Assembly (NCBI GenBank): GCA_947652605.1
Contig: OX393583.1
Span: forward strand, 9,341,222-9,405,221
Direction: 5' to 3'
Source of the DNA: Elmis aenea
Taxonomy: Eukaryota; Arthropoda; Insecta; Coleoptera; Elmidae
DNA length: 64,000 nt
Position 1 is the first letter of the stretch. The number at the start of each line of letters is the position of its first letter. The notes beneath the pieces were generated by a model that worked only from the letters and a program-made list of their open reading frames with translations, did no database searches and was not told where the DNA came from. Below are positions 49,966 through 61,000 of the stretch, piece after piece. Position numbers and translations under genes: made by a program.

Positions 49966-50154
49966 CTGAAATTAAAACAGCGCTAGTAAATTACATTCTT
50001 TTTAACCCTAAACATGAGTGAAAAGATTTAAAAACGATCAAGAAACGTCACTCTTTTATTTCTAAACAATTGCAAATAAAAGCTACTCCAAATTACACTT
50101 AGGACACCGACTAATTTTTAAACTAAGACTTAGTGACAGATAACAACTTTTTAC

Positions 50155-50261
50155 TAGAGGTGGACAATACATCGATGACAACATAAGCCACCAGTTTTTT
50201 CAGTAGTTTTATGATACAACATTCACAGCCGATGATATAAATTCAATATCGTCCACCCCTA
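50155..50261. mobile_element. Short hAT-like MITE, right copy
   Basis: Paralogue of 13720-13807, at the same site, 107 bp long because of a private expansion in the middle. Confidence 0.6.
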
Positions 50262-50303
50262 CTGTTAACAATCCATTCGTTTCAAAAACGATGTTAAAAT
50301 TAC

Positions 50304-50571
50304 CTTTAATGTTCCATTAGCAAGAACACTCTCCGAACTACGACTGAAGATAATAAAGATAACACCCACAGTTAATTTTAGTAAGGGTTCTAAAGCATTT
50401 CCTGGCTGATGTACGATATCGACAATTCCACAACATCTTGAAGTATATATGAGGAAACAACAAACAGACAAGCAACAGTTCCAAATCAATCGCTGAAGAT
50501 TTGTGGGTGGGGATGCAGATGGTTGATAGACGACATCGACGAACGCAGCTCTGTACGTTGAATTTCAATAT
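50304..50571 (-). other. Exon-like module alpha, diverged long copy, right
   Basis: Paralogue of 13850-14120 with the same boundaries. It has small internal deletions and an inserted stretch, so the two copies differ in frame. Confidence 0.3.
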
Positions 50572-52435
50572 CTGTAAAAACTATATACAATTAACATTCA
50601 TTCCATAATACTATAACTTACAAATGGGCAGCTTAATAATGTAAAAAGGGACCTGCCTCATTCGCATAACTCAGTTTTAAGCCAAATAATGTGACATGCA
50701 ACCATACGATGTTAAAAAGTATTTGAGAAAACTTTGAACACGACCACCTCTACATTCACTACATATTTTTATACGGGACATTAACATTAACTGATCATTT
50801 TGGTTAATAAAACATAATTATAAATACTACATGAATATTACCGCGAAATGTAATAGATTTTAGGTTAGAATAATACTATAGTACTGGTCGCAATTATGAA
50901 CGAGGCGGCACATTCATTTTGCACATATTATCAAACAGAACAGCGATTTATTCGATACGTTTGATTTTATGTACCAAAACAACTTTTTATATATTTGAAA
51001 TCAAAATAACAAAGCCAAAAAGTTCACGTGGTTATTAATTAAACACATAATTAATTTCCGCGAACACTGTATCTTTTCCAAATAGAGCTATGAAATTAAT
51101 TTGTCATAACTAGATATGAACATTTTGTACAAGTATATTCTGGGGCCGTTTCAATTTGTTTAGTTATATTTAGTGGTCAGGCTTTTCACATTGTCGTAAA
51201 AAAAAGGAATACAACAAACACGATTTATTAACCGAGTGAAGAGATAATAGAAACGTCCATGTTTGACCGACATTTTCTGATGCGCATGGAGCACTAAAAT
51301 TAGGAAATAGTTTCAAACAGTAATTATATTAACATATTAAGGGGATTTTTGCTAGCAGGAATAGAATTACTGACTTTAAATAAAGCATGTAAATTTAATA
51401 CCCAAGACTTTTTACAAAAAATTACTTTAAGTTCCTAAATAGATTAAATTACTGAATTAAAAAACAGATACGTATATTACCTTTTTAAGACGAGCAACTG
51501 CTAATATCCAAAATGTTTTTAAGACACTTAATTTAGTTTTGACGACAATTGATGTTACAAAAATCACAAAGAGAGCGATAGAGCGCGCAACTCACATTAT
51601 TGACCAAACAAACAGGTGCATTATCTATTTGACGACATTAAAAATCTTTTTTGCTGTTGGGGTCATATTCATATTCGAACGATCTATGATGCGATAACAT
51701 GTGAATGATGTACTAAAGCAGGCATAAAATATATGTACAGGATTATTTTTAAGTAAAGTAATCACTTTAAATTGAAACTTTGCACACATATTATTATATA
51801 CATATAATACAACCCTAAACAAGTATTGACTCTTGATAAATTACTGAAAGCAATTTAAGCAAAATCTTAAACTTTTTAAACTAAAGCAAATGAAGACATT
51901 TCGTTTTCTTACACACACTGTATAGTTGTAAATAATTGTATAAATGACCACGAACAACTGTTATATCTTACTAATAAATAACAAGCTATACAATACATTA
52001 AATTTACGTACAAAATATACATACATTTTCTTAATAAAGCTGTTATGCATTGTTATTTAACATTTTTAAAACAACTGGGGGTGTACAACGAAATTTTTCA
52101 TTTAAATAATGCAGCAAAACCTAACGTTTAAAAAAAAATAAAGGCAGGGGGGTTTGTACCAAAAAGAATTTTACCTTTTTAGAGCGATATCCTTGAAGTT
52201 TTAAATGCATCGATCTGATTTTAATACAACCATCACTTTTTGAAAATAAATACACCACCCCACTCAATGATTATTAGTATAAAAGGTAATATTCATTTAA
52301 ACACATCACGAATAACCTAACTGCGGTCTATTCTATTCGATAATCGGCATGTAACTGCTGATAAAAACGTACGTTTGTTATGTATCCCGCTATACAATTA
52401 CCTTTAAATAGTTAATTGTACTGGTTTATCAGAGT
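50572..52435. other. AT-rich duplicated spacer, no gene seen
   Basis: Right-flank counterpart of 14121-16280. One hairpin arm remains near 50893-50915. The minus-strand donor-like site near 51.48 kb is conserved. The 65-codon frame at 51625-51822 is not conserved in the left copy. Confidence 0.4.
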
Positions 52436-52722
52436 TGTGACAATAGCTGAGTGGGTCCGTCAGCAAATTAACTTTGTTAATTTGTGGACGAGATTGGGTC
52501 CTGGGATCGAGCCCAGGAGGATGGTTGGTTGGCCACTCAGGATTTTGTCATAACTTGCGTCCGCGCATTACGGCGCGGTTTCAACGCAAAAAATTTCAAT
52601 TTTTTTTGCAATTCCTCCCCACCTCCGAGTGTAGTAATTTTACACTGGGAGGCAATTGGATTTGAACGTAGGACCCTGCTCATGACAAACAGGAGTTTAA
52701 CCGTTCAGCTAACCACAACTTA
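52436..52722. mobile_element. tRNA-like (SINE-like) element, right copy
   Basis: The A box TAGCTGAGTGGG (52444-52455) and a B-box-like GGGATCGAGCCC (52503-52514) are about 60 bp apart, longer than a normal tRNA. They are followed by a CG-rich hairpin (GCGCATTACGGCGC) and an AAAAAATTTC palindrome. The last ~120 bp (from CAATTCCTCCCC) closely match the left copy, including the minus-strand tRNA-like promoter, while the first ~150 bp do not. Confidence 0.55.
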
Positions 52723-53454
52723 TAATAGTGCAAAGTTATTTGGTATATTAGTGTTTATCCTTGACGAAAATTTAAACTTTGAAAAATACTTTTTTTTAAC
52801 AAATTCTATCATCCATTCCACTAATTATGCATATATATAAATATTTTTGATTCGCAGAAGAGAAAAAAATTGCAAAAATGGGGGCCGCATTTTAAATCAA
52901 GTTTTTAAAGTAGACACAATTGTTAGACTTGTTAAACTAACTTTTAATGTTTCTTTTCGCTAAACAAATTGTCTAAAATATTTATAAAACCTACACGAAA
53001 ATTCACACATGAATGCACTTAGATCACTTCTCAACAGATACCGTGTGTCATGTGTTAGTATATACGTGGTAATAAAAATAATAGACTTTTGGATGCAAAA
53101 AAATAGAAAAAAGCAGCATGGGGCGCTTTGCAAGTCAAATTTAAGCTCCAACATTATTTTTACACAATACTTAACTATTAATGTTCCTTCTTGCTAAACA
53201 AATTGTGTCTAAATGCCTTAAATAAACGAAAATACATTCACTTTGTACTAGTTAGATAGATCAGTTTACTAAAACTTACTAAAAAGTTTTAACACGTTCT
53301 TGATAATATATTTGGCAACTTGATATGATAAAAATGTTCGATTATTTATGTATTAACATAAATGAAGAACGACTTTATTGAAAATTGAATACTCTATCAT
53401 TTTTTTAAGGATCTATGGTAGTGCATCTATATCACTGTATCACCTTCAAGTTTA
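52723..53454. other. AT-rich duplicated spacer, no gene seen
   Basis: Counterpart of 16565-17330. Short frames here are not supported by any recognisable product. Confidence 0.45.
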
Positions 53455-54010
53455 TCTCAAGTTTAATTACATTGCAAAACACAATGGAGTATACAATAAT
53501 TAGGCAACGTTTAATACATGTAGTGAATGGAAAACAATTCGAGATAATTCTTTCAGAAAATACATTTACAACTGTTAAACAACTTTTTTACGACTTTTCC
53601 CATACATCCCACTATGTATAGTTTAATTATAAATTTTTCGGATGCCGCATAAGTGAAAAAAAACTGCATAGTCCGTTTATCAAGTCAAATTTTAAGCACC
53701 ATTGATTGTTTTTGAAATATAGGCAACGTTTAATACATGCAGTGAATGGAAAACAATTCGAGATAATTCTTTCAGAAAATACATTTACAACTGTTAAACA
53801 CCTTTTTTACGACTTTTCCCATACATCCCACTAAGTATAGTTTAATTATAAATTTTTCGGATGCCGCATAAGTGAAAAAAAACTGCATGGTCCGTTTAAT
53901 TACATTACAAAACACAATGGAGTATACAAATAGGCAACGTTTAATACATGCAGTGAATGGAAAACAATTCGAGATAATTCTTTCAGAAAATACATTTACA
54001 ACTGTTAAAC
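53455..54010. repeat. ~205-bp tandem repeat, up to three copies
   Basis: Same unit as at 17331-17760. The copies start near 53464, about 53720 (truncated at its left end) and 53897. The array stops at AACTGTTAAAC near 54010. Confidence 0.75.
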
Positions 54011-54150
54011 TAATTTTTCCCGTGTTGTTACTCCTTTAACTCTTCGCAAATATTTCATTTATATTACCTGGACTCGATTTTTTTTACATTACACTAAATA
54101 CTTAGTTTTTGTTTCTATACAGGGTGATTGATTGGGACGTGCATTAGAAA

Positions 54151-57100
54151 TATAATAATAATAATAATAATAATCTTTATTTGTTCTGAATATCCCAAAA
54201 AAGGTGTAGAACTTGTCACAATAATAATTTACGTACATTACAAATAATATACATAGTTAATAAAAAAGAAAAAACACAGAAAAATGATATTTAAATATAA
54301 CATTTTACAAAGTCAGCATCATTTAAATATTCGCTTACTCCATAGTAAGCTTTAGAAATCAGAACTTTTCTTAATTTCTTCTTCAATTCGCGGGTGGGAA
54401 GATTTATTATACTCTCAGGTGATGTGTTAAATTTATTATATATAGCAATAATTGTGGAGGCTACATTTTTTTGAAGATAGGTATATTTGAAACAATCGGG
54501 TTTTAGGTTTTTTTTATGTCGCGTATTGGCTGCATGATTTCTTATATTCTCTTCGAACAGATCTACATTATTTTTTACGAACATGATGGCTTCGAGGATA
54601 AATAGACCGTAAAAGGTTAATATTTCGTTGTCACGAAAAGTTTCTTTGCAGTGATCTCGGTAGTTCAGGCCAAATATATTTCTTATACATCGCTTTTGTA
54701 TAATGAAGAGGCGTTCTGAGTCACTAGCGTTACCCCAAAAAATTACAGCATAGCGTAACCTAGATTCGACATATGCATGATATGCAGTTTTGGCCGCGTT
54801 TGCATTGACCAATTTTTTTAGGTTTTTTAGTGCAAAAGGGTACCGTGACAGGCTTTGTGACAGGCGTTCGATATGGTATGACCAGTCCAGTCTAGAGTCA
54901 ATACATAAACCAAGAAAAGATATTTTATTAACAACATTTATACTTGTGGAATTATTTTGAAATTTTAAGTCGGAGGTTATTTTACTTTGTGAAAATTTTA
55001 TAACTTGCGTTTTATTGACGTTTAAGGTTAGATTATTTAACGTAAACCAATGTTGGAGTTGGCCTAAACAGTCAAAGAGTTTTTGTTCAGAGTTTTTGGA
55101 ATCTGAGTCACTAATAATGGCAGATGTGTCATCGGCAAATTGTATAAGGGAAGTTTTGACAAAATCTGGAAGATCATTTGTGTACAGTATGTATAAGAGG
55201 GGGCCCAAGATTGATCCTTGCGGGACTCCTTTTTTGATTTTCTTTTTGTTGGATTTTAGAAATCTACCTGACGTGTCTTTTTCTGCAACGTATTGGTTTC
55301 TTTCCGAAAGATAAGATGTTATAAGATTATGGGCGGTCCCTCGTATACCATAGTGTTCTAATTTCGTTAGCAGTATCTCGTGGTCAACACTATCAAAAGC
55401 TTTTGAGAGATCAACACACATGACCATGGTGTGTTTGTCTTTGTTGAGGGATTGAAGTACATTTCGGATTGCCATGTAAATAGCACGGGTAGTTGTCTTG
55501 CCTTTTCTGAAACCATTTTGAGCGTTGTTTATTATGCCATAGTGGTCTAAGTAATTTTCAATTCTGTTGTAGATTATTTTTTCAAATATCTTACTGATTT
55601 TTGTGAGTATGGCTATGGGCCTATAGTTTCCTATGTCACTTACATCCCCTTTTTTGTAGATAGGTTTGATTTTTGCACATTTTAGTTTGTTTGGAAATAT
55701 GCCATTTTTTAAAGAAAGGTTTATGATGTGATTCAAAGGTCCAGATATTAGGTCGGCAGTATGTTTTAAGAGGTTTGTTAGTATTTCATCCTCTCCTGTT
55801 GATTTTGTGTTTTTAAGTGACATTATAGTTTTATAAATTTCCTCGTAAGAAGTGGGACGTAGATAGATGGACATATTATTTTGTTTGAAGTGGCTGGTTT
55901 CCGAAATTGACCCATCTGTATTGTCGGGGCACATATTTATAAATAGTTCATTTACGTTATTTAGTATGTCTATTGGGTTGTCGCCTGTATTTTTGACATT
56001 GTTGATAAAATTTTCTTCTTTTTGCCTTTTTCCCATATAGTTGCCTATAACTTCCCATGTCGCTTTACTTTTGTTTTTTGCTGTTTTAATGTATTTTTCG
56101 TCCGAGAGTCGTTTTGCAAGACGGATGGTACATTTTAATAATTTAGAGTATGTTTTAAAATATTCCTCGGATATTCGACCTTCCCTGTAATCTACATATA
56201 GTTGTCGTTTGTTAGAGCAGGATATTTTGATGCCGGTAGTGATCCAGTTTCTGTGGTTTGGCCTTTGTTTTATGGTTTTCGGTTTGAAAATAATATCAAA
56301 GAATTCTTTATATATTTTTAAGAAAATTTCATAAGCCGAGTTTACGTCCGATGATAGGTATACTTCATCCCAATTACGGTTTGCAAGGTTTGCTCTAAAT
56401 TCTTCTAGTTTATTGTGTGAGAAGATCCTTGCGGTTAGATTTTTGGGGGTGTCGTCCTTGTGATGTACTTTTTCAATTTTTACTTCAACTGACTGGCCGT
56501 AGTGGTCAGACAGTGCTATTTTGATAACTTTCCCACAGCTTTTAGGGTCTGTGTCGCAGAAGTTTTTAATGAAAATGCAGTCAATGAGAGATTTTGATTG
56601 TTTGGTAACCCGGGTTGCTTCAAATATTGTTTGTTCATAATTTTGACTGTGGAGTATGTCGAGAAACAGTTTACTATTTTTATTTTTATTTATATTTAGC
56701 AAGCAAATATTGAAATCACCTGTGAGTATAATTTTATATTCTGAGAAAGTAACGAAGCTTTCTTCTAAAAATGTCTCAAGACAATTGAAGAAAATATCAA
56801 GAGAGCCTAAATTAGTTCGATAAATACAAGCAATAATAATTTTGAAAGAAATGTTTATGATACAAGAACACTCGAATTGACCTTCAATATTGCAGAGTGA
56901 AAGATTTTTTAATTCTCTAAAGTTATTTAAATTACTGAGAACGAATATACATGTTCCTCCGTGTTGCATGGTCGATCTTGCATAGTAGGATACTAATGTA
57001 TATCCTGGGATGTTGAGGCACTGTAGTTCATCAGATGTGCACCAGTGTTCACTTAAGGCTAGTATATGTGGTTTTAAGTTCATTGTGTTAAGTGTCAACT

Positions 57101-57240
57101 CGAGTTCTAAAGTTTTGTTTCGTAAACATTGAATATTGTGATGAAAAACATGGAGAGTGTCATTGTTTTTTGTTTGTTTTGTATGGGTGACCGATTCTTG
57201 CTCCTTAGTGGGGCACGTCGTTGAATTTAAAAATTTCGAC
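54151..57240 (-). mobile_element. Non-LTR retrotransposon with an open ORF2 and (ATT)n tail
   Basis: The minus-strand element ends at its 3' side in a short (ATT)n run (54151-54174) just after an AATAAAG signal, as in CR1/jockey-group elements. It contains one long endonuclease-reverse transcriptase frame and about 115 bp of 3' UTR. No ORF1 is present and the open frame begins directly after a TAG at 57240-57242, so the copy is probably 5'-truncated just before ORF2. No target duplication was found by eye. A second element with the same tail type ends at 62411. Confidence 0.85.
54291..57239 (-). CDS. Non-LTR ORF2: AP-like endonuclease plus reverse transcriptase
   Basis: The product nicks target DNA and primes reverse transcription of its own RNA. 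The frame runs about 982 codons without a stop. The endonuclease comes first: an FHHNIQCLRNK start motif, LALSEHW, the catalytic LTGDFNI, SLIDCIF and LSDHYG. The reverse transcriptase follows: KPIYKKGD, then NYRPIAILT, GFRKGKTTT, motif A CVDLSKAFDSVDH, PQGSILGPLLY, the catalytic FADDT and a C-terminal LRYAVIFWG region. The endonuclease start lies upstream of any ATG; the first in-frame ATG (57081-57083) falls inside the domain. This supports 5' truncation or an unusual start. It looks like the CR1/jockey group; the exact clade is unresolved. All visible catalytic motifs are intact. Confidence 0.88.
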   Translation of the reverse strand, partial: SKFLNSTTCPTKEQESVTHTKQTKNNDTLHVFHHNIQCLRNKTLELELTLNTMNLKPHILALSEHWCTSDELQCLNIPGYTLVSYYARSTMQHGGTCIFVLSNLNNFRELKNLSLCNIEGQFECSCIINISFKIIIACIYRTNLGSLDIFFNCLETFLEESFVTFSEYKIILTGDFNICLLNINKNKNSKLFLDILHSQNYEQTIFEATRVTKQSKSLIDCIFIKNFCDTDPKSCGKVIKIALSDHYGQSVEVKIEKVHHKDDTPKNLTARIFSHNKLEEFRANLANRNWDEVYLSSDVNSAYEIFLKIYKEFFDIIFKPKTIKQRPNHRNWITTGIKISCSNKRQLYVDYREGRISEEYFKTYSKLLKCTIRLAKRLSDEKYIKTAKNKSKATWEVIGNYMGKRQKEENFINNVKNTGDNPIDILNNVNELFINMCPDNTDGSISETSHFKQNNMSIYLRPTSYEEIYKTIMSLKNTKSTGEDEILTNLLKHTADLISGPLNHIINLSLKNGIFPNKLKCAKIKPIYKKGDVSDIGNYRPIAILTKISKIFEKIIYNRIENYLDHYGIINNAQNGFRKGKTTTRAIYMAIRNVLQSLNKDKHTMVMCVDLSKAFDSVDHEILLTKLEHYGIRGTAHNLITSYLSERNQYVAEKDTSGRFLKSNKKKIKKGVPQGSILGPLLYILYTNDLPDFVKTSLIQFADDTSAIISDSDSKNSEQKLFDCLGQLQHWFTLNNLTLNVNKTQVIKFSQSKITSDLKFQNNSTSINVVNKISFLGLCIDSRLDWSYHIERLSQSLSRYPFALKNLKKLVNANAAKTAYHAYVESRLRYAVIFWGNASDSERLFIIQKRCIRNIFGLNYRDHCKETFRDNEILTFYGLFILEAIMFVKNNVDLFEENIRNHAANTRHKKNLKPDCFKYTYLQKNVASTIIAIYNKFNTSPESIINLPTRELKKKLRKVLISKAYYGVSEYLNDADFVKCYI

Positions 57241-57242
57241 TA

Positions 57243-57560
57243 GGCGGATTGTAGTAGCTTCGTTGAGTTTCTCTACATTTTTGCAAAAATGCTAGTCTTT
57301 CTGATGTGATGTATGATTTGTATATGAAGAACGAAAAAGGGTAATGATCTGAAATTTTGGTTATGACAATATTGGCATATGATCTGCTTAATGAAAATAT
57401 TTTCAAGATAACAACACTTCCGAAAATACCGTAAGTTGACATCTACTTTCATATTTTAAAGACAATGGTCTATTTTTTATCGCATTTTTGGATTAAGCAC
57501 GTTATTTTAGAGTCTATAAATCGTTTTGAAATAAGTATAATAAGAGCGTATAAGCATAGA
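57243..57560 (-). other. Possible remnant of another endonuclease domain
   Basis: A 71-codon minus-strand frame (57227-57442) contains NIVITKISDHYPFSFFI, which resembles the SDH-x-P end of non-LTR endonuclease domains. It is out of frame with the adjacent ORF2. It may be a fragment of a different element into which the 54-57 kb element inserted. Weak. Confidence 0.22.
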
Positions 57561-57690
57561 AGGGGAAGATAAGTTGAAAGAACCCAAACTCAGGAAGAGA
57601 CGGAAACAACTAAAATAATGTTTCAAGAAGGTGTAATAGGCAGTTTACCTAAACCGTGAAAGAAAAAAATCGTCTTGTATAGTTTTCCAT
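57560..57690 (+). mobile_element. Small non-LTR 3' relic
   Basis: The stretch around AATAGGCAGTTTACCTAAAC resembles the 3' end of the dead relic in the duplicated flank (for example 48310-48360). No frame remains. Confidence 0.35.
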
Positions 57691-58014
57691 GTCTGCTCAA
57701 TTCAGTACCAACGCAACTTATTTTCAGACTATCCCATATTATTTCTTTTGGCATTTTGCCAAACGGTTTACCATGATCCAAAAATGCTAGGAAAACTTCC
57801 CCATTTTCGTTTGTTGTATGAAAATATATACCAGATACAACTTATGTGTTATAAATTTTAAAATGTGTCATGCCATTTGAAGGTTTAAAATTTTAGTTAT
57901 AATATAAGTTATACATATATACTTGTGTAGAATTTTTATGAATGAATAAATGCAGCTGTTTTCATAAACACGTTTATTTTACACAACAAAAATATCCTAC
58001 AGTAGTAATACAAT

Positions 58015-58020
58015 TTTATT
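58015..58020 (-). promoter_or_regulatory. Candidate polyadenylation signal of the odorant receptor gene
   Basis: AATAAA on the minus strand, about 50 bp downstream of the stop codon at 58070-58072. A second AATAAA lies near 57972. Confidence 0.45.
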
Positions 58021-58069
58021 AGATCGTGCAAACTCTACAAAATATTGAATCGACAAGTTATGGTGCTGT

Positions 58070-61000
58070 TTAAATTTTTATTTTATTTTTTTGCGTAGTT
58101 CGCAAGACAGTGAAGATTGTGTAGGAAAGTTTCAAGACCTTAAAAAGAACCAAAACAATTAATAACACAGGATATCCTAGTTTGAGCATATCTTTAAACG
58201 TTAACATCTACATAGTAAGAAAAGAAGCCCCTACAAGAGGCATATAAGCTGAACTAAATAAATGGTCGATTTAAAATTTTCAATTATTGTTATTTATGTA
58301 GGTTTGACAGGACTTTCTTTAAAATAAATATGAAGCATTTGTTTTTATATTAATTTTTTTTCCTGTTTTGAACTCATTGTTTCTAGGCGACCTTAAATTT
58401 GCTGCTCACGTTGTTCAAATCTTGGTCGAAGATTTCCGATCAAATGGTGCAAAATTTTTACTGGAATTAAAGAAACTTCATGGTGAGTTCTTTGTTTGAG
58501 TCCTTTAACATGAAGAATGCTCTGTGAAGACTTTGCCTTTCAAGCATTTCCAGGAGGAAAAAAAAAAATAAAAAATATCACTCTGCTGTTATTACAACGC
58601 GATTCCCATTGTCGACTTCATTGAGGAATTGCCCAAACAAAGAATTCACCACGAAGTGTATCAAACTCTGACAATTCACGTCATATATTTAGCAAACAAA
58701 ATTCTATTAAAAATTATCTTACCGATGTGAAGGTCTCCAAGCTAACATCCACCATTCCTCCACCTGTTAAAGCTACAGCTTTTTGCGATCTGAGTATAAT
58801 CATCTGTACTTTAGTTCCAAGTTCCTTGCTGTAATGGTTGTACCACTCACTGTTGTATATTTCATTAGCAACATCGGTTGACTAAAAATAATAACAAACG
58901 AATAATTATAATAATTCATTATCGAGCGAAAGACATGTAGAAAGAAAAATTGTAAGGATGTTAAGTTATAAAATGCTTTAGATGGAAAGAGTTTTATATT
59001 TTCATTTACCTCTTCTATTAGACGCATCGCCATCCAGCAATACACAGCCATTTGACATAAATATGTTATAATAATGGAAACATTCCTGATTAACATCGTT
59101 GTGTCAGCGGGACTGTAGAAAAATGGATTTTGTATAATTAATTTTGAGTAAAATAGGAAGTTTTATGTAATCAAATTGCAGCTAGCTGCTATTTTATCGT
59201 GAAAAACGTACCTCTCCATTGCGAGAAATGCATCGAAACCAATCACACCATTCGTTAATAGTTGGACCATCAGTGATGGGGAAAATGTTTCTCGAATTTT
59301 AGCGCCGTAGCTAAAACACAATAAAAAATATGTTCGCTACTAACTTAAGATAATTTTAATGTTACAACCTTTTAAAAATTGCACTAGAGTAGATTCGTTT
59401 GCAGATCATAGTTATTATAAAAATCTAAATCAAAAGGTATACGATTAAAGGAAATTGATAAATTAGTGGAAAAAGCTGATGAGATTAAGGAATTCAAAAT
59501 TATTGCAAGAAAAGCTTGAAACTTTCAATAACATTTTAACAGAACAGACCATTTGTCTGTAAAAAATAACTTGAAAAAGTTAAAAATGCAGGAGTTTTGA
59601 AAACGAAATATTCAATCAAGAATAGCAACACTTAAAACGCTCTGAAAATACTGACCAGGGAAGGTCACGATATGTTGTAGCTAGAAACTGATCAAGGCTG
59701 TGTTTATTGCCTTCGGGAAAATGGGGGAAAAACTAAAAAGTTGGCGTTGGCCATGAAACCGTCAGAGATAAAATCGGAATTCTTTTATTTACCAATGCGC
59801 GCATCCTTTGCAAGTAAAATGGTGTAAAGTTTTTGAAAAAATCTTAAACCATCCAGAGAAAAACGTCAAAAACAAAACCCCCGCAAAAGCGCTATGATTT
59901 GAGAAGTTGTGGTATATCTGTTATAACTAAATCTATGCGACTTGCATAGGCGTTTAACATGGGAAAAAGTTTTTCCCGTTTTTCTCCGGAACAGTTTAAG
60001 TGTTTTTTAAAACCTTTGCACCATTTTACTTGCCGATTTTTGAACCTATATACAAAATTTAATCGCTGCTATCTCTTACATTTTGCGTTCTCAACTCGAC
60101 GCAATAACTAAAGTGTACCAAAACTTTTGCTACTTCTAAATTCATCAGTCAGATAAGCTAAAACTTACACGCCATGTAAACAACCCTTCTGTGTCAGTGT
60201 TTCCCAACGTGGGGCGTACGCCCCACAGGGAGCAATATGAATATTTTGGGGGGCAATATGAATATTTTGAGCGGCAATAAAAAACAAGTAAGTAATAAAA
60301 ACTCAGTGAGTGTTTTAGCGCAATTTTTTCACCTCATGGGTGAAGCATAAAGGAAAGACTTTTGATTAATTCTTTTTCTAATATTATTGTAAATTTTAGA
60401 AGCTATCGATTGCAATTTGTTTCAACTCGATAGCTATTATGGTTGCCGAGAAATTTGCAAAAAACGGAATTTTGTAGGAATTTATAGGAAATCCAAAATC
60501 TTTTCCTGGATTTTTTTTGTGCGTTCCCGAGATTAGACCTTCCTTAACATAATGCCGAAAACCCGAAGTCTCTAGGTGGTCTGGTTGAGGAGTAGATAGA
60601 AGTGCAAGATTGGTGCGCACAGACGCACAGAACAGAAATCATGAGTTAACAAGCGCAATTTCGCTAGAAAATTGCGCTTGCAATTTTTGCAATTATTTCA
60701 AAAGAATATTCTAGCCAAAACACCAATTTTATTGTCTAAATAAGCGAGACTGTAAGGTAACTGATGCTGCTGTACTAGATATTGCGGATCATCCGAGCAA
60801 AATGTCCTGTGATTTCAATAAAAGGTTTTCCGATTTAAAGAAAATTGATTTACCATCTTGGATAACTTAGCCGATGCTAGTAAACTTAAGTGTTGTGGCG
60901 ATGCAGTACCAAGAAGAACTATCGGAATTGCAAACTGAAGAATTTGTGAGAACTTTATTTAACATAAAAGGAAAAATGGCATGGTTTTGTGGCGAGATAG

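Larger units (their letters stand above)
46579..53719. repeat. Right copy of the segmental duplication flanking the satellite
   Basis: Begins immediately after the truncated last satellite monomer with CTCATTCAT. It follows the same order of landmarks as 9933-17804: hairpin, beta, non-LTR relic, alpha, hairpin, beta, gamma, small MITE, long alpha, tRNA-like element, then the ~205-bp repeats. It lacks the 276-bp hAT-type MITE. A short internal duplication of a CTGTAACTTGGGTTGCCTAC segment near 46.87 kb is private to this copy. Confidence 0.9.

Noticed and set aside
52484..52840. 118-codon plus-strand frame
   Set aside because: It runs through the tRNA-like element and is not conserved at the left paralogue.
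55015..55314. Plus-strand frame of 99 codons
   Set aside because: Antisense shadow of the reverse transcriptase domain.
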